A stretch of DNA of 64,000 nucleotides from Neostapfia colusana (Eukaryota; Streptophyta; Magnoliopsida; Poales; Poaceae), in the NCBI GenBank assembly GCA_030760725.1, contig JASWHV010000003.1, positions 62,701,264 to 62,765,263 of the forward strand. The letters are read 5' to 3'. A program made the position numbers and the translations under genes. Shown piece by piece: positions 56,464-64,000 of the stretch. The notes beneath the pieces are model-generated. The model saw nothing but the letters and a program-made list of their open reading frames with translations, was not told the DNA's origin and made no database searches. Each line of letters begins with the position of its first letter. The first letter of the stretch is position 1.

Positions 56464-58740
56464 CTATATGAGATGCAACAAAATATACATATAAGTGATA
56501 ATGATTTATAAGAAGCAAGCTTCTACTAATAGTTACTGCTATTAAGAGTTCTTAATTGGCTTTAGAATTTTTCCACTGGAGACTAGATTCTATGAGGATG
56601 ATCTGAGCAAAATTTGAGGAAGTTTCATGGAAGCTTGTGGTCTCCAAAATTCTCACAAGTACATGGCTCCTCTGAAATTTGATCCTCATTCTGTAGCTTT
56701 GATATATATAACAGTGGAAAATCTGAATAAAGGAGGTCTCTGGTTGTATCAGAATTTGTTTCATAATTTTTCGAGTTTTCTACAGGGAGAAATGGAATTT
56801 TGAAGTCGATAGTATTTGCTGGAAAAGTTTCTGTTTAAATTGGAAGTTCCAATAGAAGCTGAGAATTGGGACAAGGTTTGCCCTAGCAAATGTAGCACAA
56901 TGAGGAATCTCCTGGAATTAATTCCCAAATATTTAAACATGAGGAATTTTGGAGAAAATTCCAAGGATCTTCAGACCAATTTCTTCCATTTCTGCAAAGT
57001 ACTGCTCGAGAGGAATTCAACAAAATTTGTTTCACAAATTTTGGACATTCCTACTGAAAGTTATGGAGGTTTGAAGTTCAGCTCAAATCTCAAATTCAGG
57101 AAAAGTTTAAACTCTGGCTGTGGGCCCCACTGATTGAATTGGGCCACTGTGCTCGCAGTCACACCGAAGCCCGCGGGGTTCTACCCGCGTAGCGGCACCC
57201 AATCCTGGCCACAAACCAATCCCTGCGCAGAACACAGGGGCTGACAGGTGGGACCAGCCGCCTTCATCTTCCTCCCGACGCCCGCGCTCCCCGCGTCGGA
57301 GTACTCCGGCGAGGCTCGCCGGATTAGGTTTTCCGGCCACCTCACGAGCCGAAACTCGTCGCCTGGGGGGTTTTGGGGTCGCTGAACCCGTTTGTGGGGT
57401 CCTCTCGGGCTGACTGTGGCCGGAACCATGCTGGCGACAGCAACAGCTGCTATTAGCGTTCCGGTGATGTCGTTCTTGTGCTAGGGTGCACCAACTCGAC
57501 CGGGGTTTGCTCGGATAGCACCAGTGGAGTATGGGAAACACGAAATGAAGAATCTTGGAAGCTCAAACCGCTAGAAAACCCACTCTCGACGGTGAGCCGA
57601 GGGGTCTTGCGGTGGCGCGAAGAAAACGGCGATAACTCGGCCGATTCTCGACTGTTTTTGTTGCTTCTTCTTAGAGGATGGCCGCTAGGTTGCGAGGAAA
57701 CTACTTGCTAACGAGCTCGACCGGTGGTAGCACGTGTAGAAAGAATTTGGGTGTAGACCGAGCTCGGTGGAGTTGCACTAGGTTTTGGGAAACCCTAAAA
57801 TTCTTGCTAACGGAGTGATCAATCGACAAACGGCTTGCTACTACTCGTTCTAGGGATGCAAACACACCTCTTTCGTGTAGAGGAGTGGAGATGATGACGG
57901 CTGTAGAGCGCTGTCGACGGTGAGCCAAACCGTGCTCCGCCGTGTTCACCTCTGTTCCCGGCGGTGATGCTCAATTTGCGGCCGACAGGAGCAAGAACTC
58001 CCCGAGTTGAGGTGGGGGAACACTTGTGCACAACCTTGTGCTTCTTTTTGGTGCTGAAGGCTCGGGCAACCGGAGCTCGGGCGGTTGTGTGCAAGCAACA
58101 ACAGAGAGCGCGGCTGTGGCGGCTGTTCTTCGCGGGAGAGAAGCAGCGCGAGCTGAGGGATACTGGAGGACGTCTGTTCACCGGCTGAGGCGTGATAAGG
58201 GCGCGCAGAAGATCTGGGAATCAGGAGCTGGCGCGGTGAAAACTATCGGGGCCAGGTTCAGCCGGTGCTGGCGTTCTCTCGGTGACCGGATGAAGAGAGC
58301 AGCGACGTTTTGCTCCTGTGGGTGGCTGACCAGTGGGCCCTCTCCCCTCAATTATTTTCCATTTTCCCTGATATTTTTCCACACACTTAAATGCTAGACT
58401 TCCACACCAAGTTATGGTTTGAATTTTTAGAATTCAAATGGATTCAACTCTGGTGTGGAATTTGAACTGCATTTGGCTCCTTGAATTTGAAATTGAATTT
58501 GAATCTTCCTCCTTCCATTGATCCAAATGCATAGCAAACCAAACTCAAATTGGCATGGATGTTACTTCAAATGTGGGGAACTCATTTGTGAACCCAATTT
58601 GCCATGTTTGTGAAGATTGAATTTGGAACTGAAATTTGAATTATGTTTTGAGTGCTTCCTCATTTAATTCCAAACAGTTAGTAAACCCTCTCCAAATGAG
58701 CTGAAATTTGCCAGGGTTATTATTTGAATTATGGGGACCG

Positions 58741-59601
58741 GATGTGTGACGTTAAAATCCTTCACTCTCCCATGCTTCATTCCCAGAGTGATTACTCCAT
58801 AAAACTTTATAGAACCACAACGTTCGGTTGTGTGTGGTTCGGGCATTTTCATCGATAATCTGAACCGGTTCCTCCCGATACGTGAGATCTGGTTTCTGTT
58901 CCTTGATATCCCTCAGCTGAACGGTGGTTGAAAACTTGAGGCACTTCCTCAGCTGAGAAATGTGGAAGATGTGCACACCAGAGAGTGTCGCTGGTAATTC
59001 CAGCCGGTATGCCACGGACCTACATCTTTCCAAAACCTTGAGTGGACCAATGAATTAAAGTGCCAACTTTCCTCTGACCCCGAATCTGTTAACCCCTTCA
59101 TTGAAGACACGTAAATAAACGTGATCCCCGAACTCAAATTGTAGAGGGTGTCTCCTGTGGTCCGCATATTCCTTTTGTCGGGATTGGGCAGCTTTCAAGT
59201 TCGGTTGAATAAGCCGAATTTCTCTTCCACATTGTTGACAAGATCAACCCCAAAGATGACCCTTTCGTCGGAATCACTCCAATTCAGCGGTGTGCGGCAT
59301 TTTCTCCCATATAGCGCCTCATAGGGTGCCATCTTGATGCTGGCCTGGTACCCATTATTGTACGAGAACTCGGCTAACGGTAAGTGATCATACCAATTCT
59401 TACCGTGGTTGATAGCACAAGCCCGTAGAATATCCTCCAGGATTTGATTTACCTGCTCGGTTTGCCCATCCGTCTGCGGGTGGTACGCTGAACTACGGAT
59501 CAGTTTTTGTACCCAATGCAGCATGCAACTGCTCCCAAAAAACGAGACACAAATAAAGTGCCCCGATCCGAGATAATAGTGCGTGGTACGCCATGTAAAC
59601 A
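58741..59601 (-). pseudogene. Element H: integrase C-terminal half and chromodomain-like end, broken
   Basis: On minus from 59601: HGVPRTIISDRGTLF (second catalytic D), SAYHPQTDGQTEQVNQ (catalytic E), AEFSYNNGYQ, RKCRTPLNW, then after a frameshift near 59195 the barrel region, FHISQLRKCLK and NRTLWFYK...WESEGF. It is closest to A and B. At least two further indels (near 58965 and 58800) break it. Upstream it is cut by the LTR fragment at 59602, and downstream it loses the stop codon and polypurine tract in the junction with G. Confidence 0.9.
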
Positions 59602-59882
59602 TGACACGACCCCATGGTCTTGTCGATCCAGGATCACGCTGAGGGGTGCTGCGTTGCACAGCACTGGATAACGCACATCAAATATACAAAGCGGAAGCAA
59701 AGTTTTATTACATAAACAGGTTTATGAACATTTGTACAATAAAATATGCTCCGTCTACACTCACGGGCGTAGACTACGCGTCGAGTTCACGTTCAGCCCG
59801 TGAACATGTCCCCGCTAGCACGCACACACACTAACACGGCGGTGTGCACGACTCCCACTCGACGGGGTTCCCCTCCTGGGTT
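59602..59882 (-). repeat. B-type LTR fragment, minus strand
   Basis: On minus it ends GGGGTCGTGTCA, the B LTR end, and includes the AATAAA region and the coding end of the last exon (about 59840-59880). It breaks off inside that exon, where LTR I begins. It was inserted into the integrase frame of H. No partner LTR or target duplicate is visible. Confidence 0.88.
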
Positions 59883-60600
59883 TGTGTTTAGTACTTGCCT
59901 GGATCCTAAGGACCGGTTCATGGAGCATGTAACCTGGCTTTACTGTGCCAACCACATGCTGAGATGGGGCAGCTTGGCCAATTAATTAGGTGTATCCCCG
60001 GCGTAGTATGGGTGTGTTGGATGGTGCGGGGAATAGGTGTCAGCTGGACTACCATATGAACCGCAAGGCTCAAGAGGGGGCCACTGCAGCGGGGTTGGAG
60101 CCTCTTGTATGCTGTTAGGGGTGAAACCTTAGTGGGCCCATGCTCGTCGGGAATCCCTTTGTAAAGGCTTCGTAGTGATCTCCTGGCTACACACCTGGGA
60201 AGTGTGAAGGTGATTTGCGGCCACTGGCATAATGGAGGTTCTTTTAGTCCACCCGGCAACGGGGGATGAAATCACTACATGTGGGTACAGTGGTGCAAAC
60301 TCTGCAGAGTCAAAACTGTCATGACAGCCGTGCTCACGGTCAAGAGCGGCTTGGACTTATTCATGATTAGAGGAGTGATGGTTTGGAAGTTGTGAATGTT
60401 AAGCGGGGAGCTTAACATTGAAAATGATGTTATGGTTATTTGATTATGATGATGGGATGGGAAATTGGGATCATTTCACCTGTGTAGTAATGTAGGTGCT
60501 TAATAAGCTAAGGTGGTAGGCAATAATTGCGTAGTGCTTCAACCATGAGTTTAACCTCTCCTTGTTCTAGCCATGCATGACATAACTTTCCCACACTTGC

Positions 60601-60619
60601 TGAGTACCATTGGTACTCA
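60601..60619 (+). other. Hairpin upstream of the last-exon acceptor (I)
   Basis: TGAGTACC-ATT-GGTACTCA, a perfect 8-bp stem after CTTGC, with the acceptor CAG at 60652-60654. It differs from D only in the loop. Confidence 0.57.
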
Positions 60620-60654
60620 ACCTTGCATATTTGTTGGTTTATATTGCTGCTCAG

Positions 60655-60713
60655 GTCAAGAAAATGAGGTGGTGTATAATGATCAAGACTTTGGACCCGA
60701 AGAAGGTTTCTAG
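60655..60713 (+). other. Candidate LTR last exon (I)
   Basis: 59 nt after ATTGCTGCTCAG: two bases plus 18 acidic codons to TAG 60711-60713. Length and phase are identical to D2 and D3 despite clear divergence of the bases. Confidence 0.56.
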
Positions 60714-60859
60714 GTTCATGGAGTCCCACGGGCAACGCCTGTGACGGAGCCCACAAGAATAATTATTCTGCTGCTAGTTTATTTGCTTGTGATGAACTTA
60801 TTATTGTCCATCGAGACATTTGCTATATAAGACTTATTTATATTCGACACCTGGCTTGT

Positions 60860-60865
60860 AATAAA
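60860..60865 (+). terminator. AATAAA polyadenylation signal in LTR I
   Basis: AATAAA lies 97 bases before the LTR end, the same distance class as in A and B. Confidence 0.5.
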
Positions 60866-60965
60866 TGATGCTTCACTATTTGTCATCACATGTATGAGAA
60901 AATGATCCTAGCATACATGTGATATTCACTCGGTTGCTCTTTGAAAAAACCGGGTGTGACAGGAG

Positions 60966-60977
60966 TGGTATCAGAGC
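60966..60977 (+). other. Primer-binding site of element I (initiator Met)
   Basis: TGGTATCAGAGC, four bases after the LTR end at 60961. Confidence 0.95.
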
Positions 60978-61177
60978 CAAGGTTGCCCGTAGGAACGTGG
61001 ACCTAGGTAGAAATGGACGTATTTAAGGGCCCTATTTCCTTAAAAAATATTTTACAAAGTGTGTGTTGAAAAGTGTTATTTAATGAGTCACTTTCTTCAT
61101 CTTACCCCAACTTTCATTCAAAATAGGATTTTTTTTAAAAGTTTATCTAACCTAAGTTTAAATGCTTTTTGTTTTAG

Positions 61178-61948
61178 ATGGTTCGCATGATTAGCACCGC
61201 TCGCAAGTCCACAGGAGGGAGAGTTCCCGTAGTTGCCGTTGCCCAAAGAGAGGAGAGTCGTCCGGTGACGTACCTTTCCTACGGATTGGCAGTAGGAGGC
61301 TTGTTACGCCGTCTTCGACGTATGCTCCAAGCCGCCGGCAATACGGGCAAGCTAATCATACACTATAGCTCCACCAGGACCATCCGTGAGAAGAGGGAAG
61401 AATGGAGTTCAGAGATGAGGATTATCCACGAAAATCAGCTGCTCAAGATCCACCGCTCTCCAGCTTGTCGAGCGACACAGGTCGATGCGGAGAAGGATGT
61501 CACCTGGGAGGCCATCACCTGCCAGAGTCACATCTATCGTCGCCACCTGGACAGGACTGAGTACATGTATGTCCTCCAGCGTGAGAGTGGTACCACAGAG
61601 TACAAGTACCCACCAGTGCAGCAAGGGACTTCCCATGAGCACATGGACTTGTGCTTGGAGGATGCTACTATGCTCAGCACTCGACTGCAGGAGCGTCAGC
61701 AAGAGGTTCAGGATGTTCGGGACACCCTGAAGGAAACGGAGGCGTTGCTGCGAGCCTGCTTGAGGGCGAGAGAAAGAGGAGATGGGAATGAACTGTGTGT
61801 CACCGTGAATGATACATGGACTCCTGACTCCCCAGATCGCCGGGCGATTAGGTGTCGTCGCACTTCTCCACCAGCAGCCTCCCCACCCAAAGCGGAGTCA
61901 GAAGGCAGCCGCAATAATGAGGAAGATCCCGAGGAGCCAGCTCAGTGA
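61178..61948 (+). CDS. ORF0 of element I (coiled-coil accessory protein), open frame
   Basis: 256 codons, ATG 61178 directly after TTTTAG, stop TGA 61946-61948. It has no lesion and is the only open ORF0 in the window. Residues about 40-55 form a basic helix (LLRRLRRML), followed by strand-like IIHYSS and W-x-x-E-M-R-I-I, then an A-E-K-D-V-x-W-E-A-I-T-C helix (about 98-115) and Y-P-P. Residues about 150-200 are a heptad-rich coiled coil, and the tail is acidic and proline-rich. The order matches B's ORF0, although identity is low. The function is unknown. The double-stranded RNA-binding-like fold is a hypothesis. The leader before it is only about 200 bases, against 1.5 kb in B. Confidence 0.8.
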   Translation: MVRMISTARKSTGGRVPVVAVAQREESRPVTYLSYGLAVGGLLRRLRRMLQAAGNTGKLIIHYSSTRTIREKREEWSSEMRIIHENQLLKIHRSPACRATQVDAEKDVTWEAITCQSHIYRRHLDRTEYMYVLQRESGTTEYKYPPVQQGTSHEHMDLCLEDATMLSTRLQERQQEVQDVRDTLKETEALLRACLRARERGDGNELCVTVNDTWTPDSPDRRAIRCRRTSPPAASPPKAESEGSRNNEEDPEEPAQ

Positions 61949-62259
61949 TACGAGTAGTGTAGAGTTTTTCCCTTAGTTAGCAAGATGTCGAATAGTCAAG
62001 TCGTTACGTTAGTTAATGGTGTGTTAATGCTTGGTGTGTGACGTGAGTTGTGGAAGCCATGAGCAATTGTCCACAGCCTCGTCTTCAGATTGTTTTGCTT
62101 TGGTGTGTGAACCCACATGAAATAATAGTGCATTTATTTTTGTATGAGATATGAACCCTCAGAAAAGTATAACAAAGCCTCAACACTTCAAAGTACAAAC
62201 AAGTGAAAGTAGTAAGATAATACGTAAGGCTTTAAATTAACATTGGTTGATCATGCCAG
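61949..62259 (+). other. Spacer between ORF0 and gag of element I
   Basis: Non-coding. It ends GATCATGCCAG immediately before the gag ATG at 62260, again like a 3' splice site. Confidence 0.5.
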
Positions 62260-63705
62260 ATGGCCGGAAGATGAAAAGGTCGTGCTGCCAACCCCGCCAC
62301 CAACAACGATGAGGCCTGCAACCCTCATCTTTCAGGAGGCCAAGACAGGGGTGGTCGCCGTGAAGGAGTTGATCCCCTCCACCAAATGCTTGAGAATCAA
62401 AATCAGCTCATCCAGAACTTGACTCAAGTGGTGGCCAACTTGCATCAAGTTCCACCTCCACAAGCTGCACCACGCCAACCAAGGTTGAGTGAGTTTTTGG
62501 GAACTCAACCTCCGAAGTTTGCAAGTGCTGCTGAACCTCTAGAGGCAGATGATTGGCTAAAGACCATTGAAAGCAAGATGAGGATCATACAGTGCCAAGG
62601 TTATGAGAGGGTGTTGTTTGCCTCTCATCAATTGCATGGACCTGCTGCTGATTGGTGGACCGCCTACGTGGCCGCCCATCATGACCCTGAGAACATCACT
62701 TGGGAAGAGTTCAAGCGTAGCTTCCGCAATCATTACATACCAAGGGGTGAACTCAAAAACAAGAGGAAGGAGTTTTTGGGGTTGCAGCAAGGTAACATGA
62801 CTGTGAGGGAATACCTCACTAAATTTACTCAACTCTCCCGTTATGCCCCACGGGACATAGAGACTGATGAGCAGAAACAAGATTGTTTCGTGGAAGGACT
62901 TACCGCAGAAATGCAGTGTGCAATGTCCTCCAATGAGTATGAAAGCTTCCAAAAGATGGTGGACAGGGCGTTTGTGGTAGAAAGGAAGCTGAAGGCCTTG
63001 GAAAATGAGAACAAGAGGAAGGCCGGGTGGTCACATCAGGCCTCAGGGAGCAACACCCGCCCACGTCTGATGCAGCAATCCGCGGGGCAGACGAACCGTG
63101 CTGCGGTACCCTACTCAGCACCAAGAGGGTACAACCCGAACTACAGGCCTCCGGCAGCGCCAATACAGCCACAACGTCAGTTCGTACAGCAGCCTCGCCC
63201 TACATATCAACCTCGACCAGCAGTGAAAGGACCCCCAAACCAACCCCAAGACAGCAAAGGCCAGGCACCTAAGGTTGGGGTGCAATGTTTCAACTGTGGT
63301 GAAGTGGGGCACTACGCCCATAAGTGCCCAAAGAAGAAGCCCACGCAGCCACAACAGCAGAATATAATGAGAGGACGGGTGAACCACGTCACCATGGAGG
63401 AAGCGCAAGAGGCACCTGACGTGGTAGTTGGTAAGTTTCCTGCAAATTTACACATTGCAACCCTGCTGTTTGATTCTGGTGCTACCCACTCGTTCATTGC
63501 TCAAGGGTTTGTTAAGAAGCATGATCTAGCAACAACACAAATGAACCATATGCTAGCAGTAAACTCTCCAGGTGGAGAAATAAGGACAAGACAAGTGTGT
63601 CCCAAGGTGAATCTAGACATTAATGGGGTAGTATTTATTGCCAACCTCATAGTGATAGATTCCCAGGGGATCGATATTATTTTGGGCATGGACTGGTGGA
63701 ACTAA
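62260..63705 (+). pseudogene. gag and protease of element I, early in-frame TGA
   Basis: ATG 62260 follows the acceptor-like GCCAG. The fifth codon is TGA (62272-62274), after which the same frame is open to TAA 63703-63705. Translation from the downstream ATG 62386 would give 439 residues. Seen: a Q-rich start, gag domain with EADDWLKTIE (about 62541-62570), WWTAYVA and FRNHYIPRGE, CCHC C-x2-C-x4-H-x4-C (about 63289-63330), protease FDSGATHSF (about 63469-63495) and ILGMDW (about 63679-63696). The protease-RT linker is deleted, so the ancestral frame continues only after a frame change near 63700. Confidence 0.88.
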
Positions 63706-64000
63706 CGCACCCTAGTGGCACAAAAGTAAAGTTTATAACAATACAAGAGCCTAGGAGGGACGTTAAATTAAATCAAATTGAGGTGAAAGTGGAGAAGATC
63801 AGGATTATCAGTGAATATCCAGATGTTTTTCCGGAGGAGTTGCCAGGTATGCCTCCAGATCGTGAAGTGGAATTCGTGATTGAACTAGTGCCTGGAACAG
63901 CCCCGATATACAAGAGACCTTATCGGATGGACTCCAAACAGCTGGGAGAACTCAAGGATCATTTGAGAGAATTGACGGAGAAGGGGTATATTCGTCCTAG
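63700..64000 (+). pseudogene. pol of element I, 5' fragment (RT start), continues past the window
   Basis: After the deletion the frame carries THPSGTKVKF, EYPDVFPEELPGMPPDREVEF, IELVPGTAPIYKRPYRM and EKGYIRP, the standard approach to the RT domain of Tekay-type chromoviruses. The catalytic RT motifs lie beyond base 64000. It is not in frame with 62260-63705 because of the linker deletion. Confidence 0.88.

Larger units (their letters stand above)
54020..57095. repeat. Large palindrome formed by LTRs F and G
   Basis: Arms of about 1.5 kb (about 54020-55586 and 55602-57095) are separated by 15 bases, 55587-55601. The innermost 60-odd bases of each arm pair almost perfectly. By eye the match falls outward: roughly 95 percent in the next 500 bases, then 85, then about 75 around exon a. 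Both arms stop at the same LTR position, so two independent insertions do not explain it easily. Confidence 0.85.
55602..58740 (-). repeat. LTR G: minus-strand LTR, both ends missing; right arm of the palindrome
   Basis: On minus it follows the integrase end H, so it is the 3' LTR of that element. The polypurine tract and LTR start are deleted at the junction CATCCGG|TCCCC (about 58739). It contains the GC-rich part (57110-58340), modules, exon a 56386-56463 and the intron hairpin 56169-56189. It ends at the palindrome centre without the last exon. Confidence 0.85.
59883..60961 (+). repeat. 5' LTR of element I (3' part only)
   Basis: Colinear with the reverse complement of 33171 to about 34230 in D2, and ends CCGGGTGTGACA. 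The upstream 1.7 kb, with any promoter, is missing. It contains the hairpin 60601-60619, the last exon 60655-60713 and AATAAA at 60860. Confidence 0.88.
59883..64000 (+). mobile_element. Element I: + strand Ty3/gypsy element, 5' LTR truncated, runs off the window
   Basis: Partial 5' LTR 59883-60961, PBS 60966, ORF0 61178-61948, gag from 62260, pol running past 64000. LTR and PBS region match the non-autonomous D units, while gag and ORF0 are distant from those of A, B and C. It is the coding relative that could have supplied proteins to D. This copy has a stop near the gag start and a deletion between protease and RT. Confidence 0.92.

Noticed and set aside
59646..59985. Short + strand ORFs across the 59602-59900 boundary
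   Set aside because: They run antisense through the B-type LTR fragment and into LTR I; they are chance frames over a junction.

Overview
The window is repeat-dense plant DNA, most likely from a grass (Poaceae). Almost all of it is Ty3/gypsy LTR retrotransposon sequence of the chromovirus, Tekay-like type. The signs are initiator-Met primer-binding sites, one gag-pol frame with a CCHC knuckle, DSG protease, FIDDIL reverse transcriptase and a chromodomain-like tail, an extra ORF (ORF0) before gag, and very long LTRs (2.8-4.5 kb). There is also a decayed PF04195 'gypsy type transposon' gene, a domain I know from grass repeats. I found no host gene, tRNA, rRNA or CRISPR array. I cannot name the species.

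Layout: (1) 1-24936, element A on +, whose 5' LTR lies off the window. Its pol is split by (2) element B, 5582-20376, a full-length relative with a perfect CCTAC target duplication. (3) 24937-26518, low-copy flank with a 299-bp tandem pair and a 576-bp higher-order repeat. (4) 26519-29064, remnant J with the PF04195 pseudogene. (5) 29065-31428, truncated + strand LTR E. (6) 31429-53564, a minus-strand chain of non-autonomous units, LTR-int-LTR-int-LTR (D1, D2, D3). D3 is split by (7) element C, 37256-51227 on minus, with target duplication ATTAC. (8) 53565-58740, two truncated LTRs F (+) and G (-) forming a large palindrome around 55587-55601. (9) 58741-59601, the minus-strand integrase end H belonging with G, cut by (10) a B-type LTR fragment. 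(11) 59883-64000, element I on +, with a truncated LTR, ORF0, gag and the start of pol. I is the coding relative of the D units.

Every gag-pol here carries stops or frameshifts, so no copy looks autonomous. I's ORF0 is open; its gag has an early in-frame TGA.

The most interesting signal lies inside the LTRs. They carry a split miniature reading frame. Exon a (78, 81 or 84 nt, ending at an AG|GC-type donor) is followed, after a conserved intron-like block with a hairpin, by a last exon that ends in a stop. Reading phase is kept in every pair, and a lineage-specific hairpin sits upstream of the last-exon acceptor. The D and I LTRs carry the same kind of last exon (59 nt). ORF0 and gag also start directly after 3' splice-site-like sequence in every element, which suggests that splicing organises expression of these retrotransposons.
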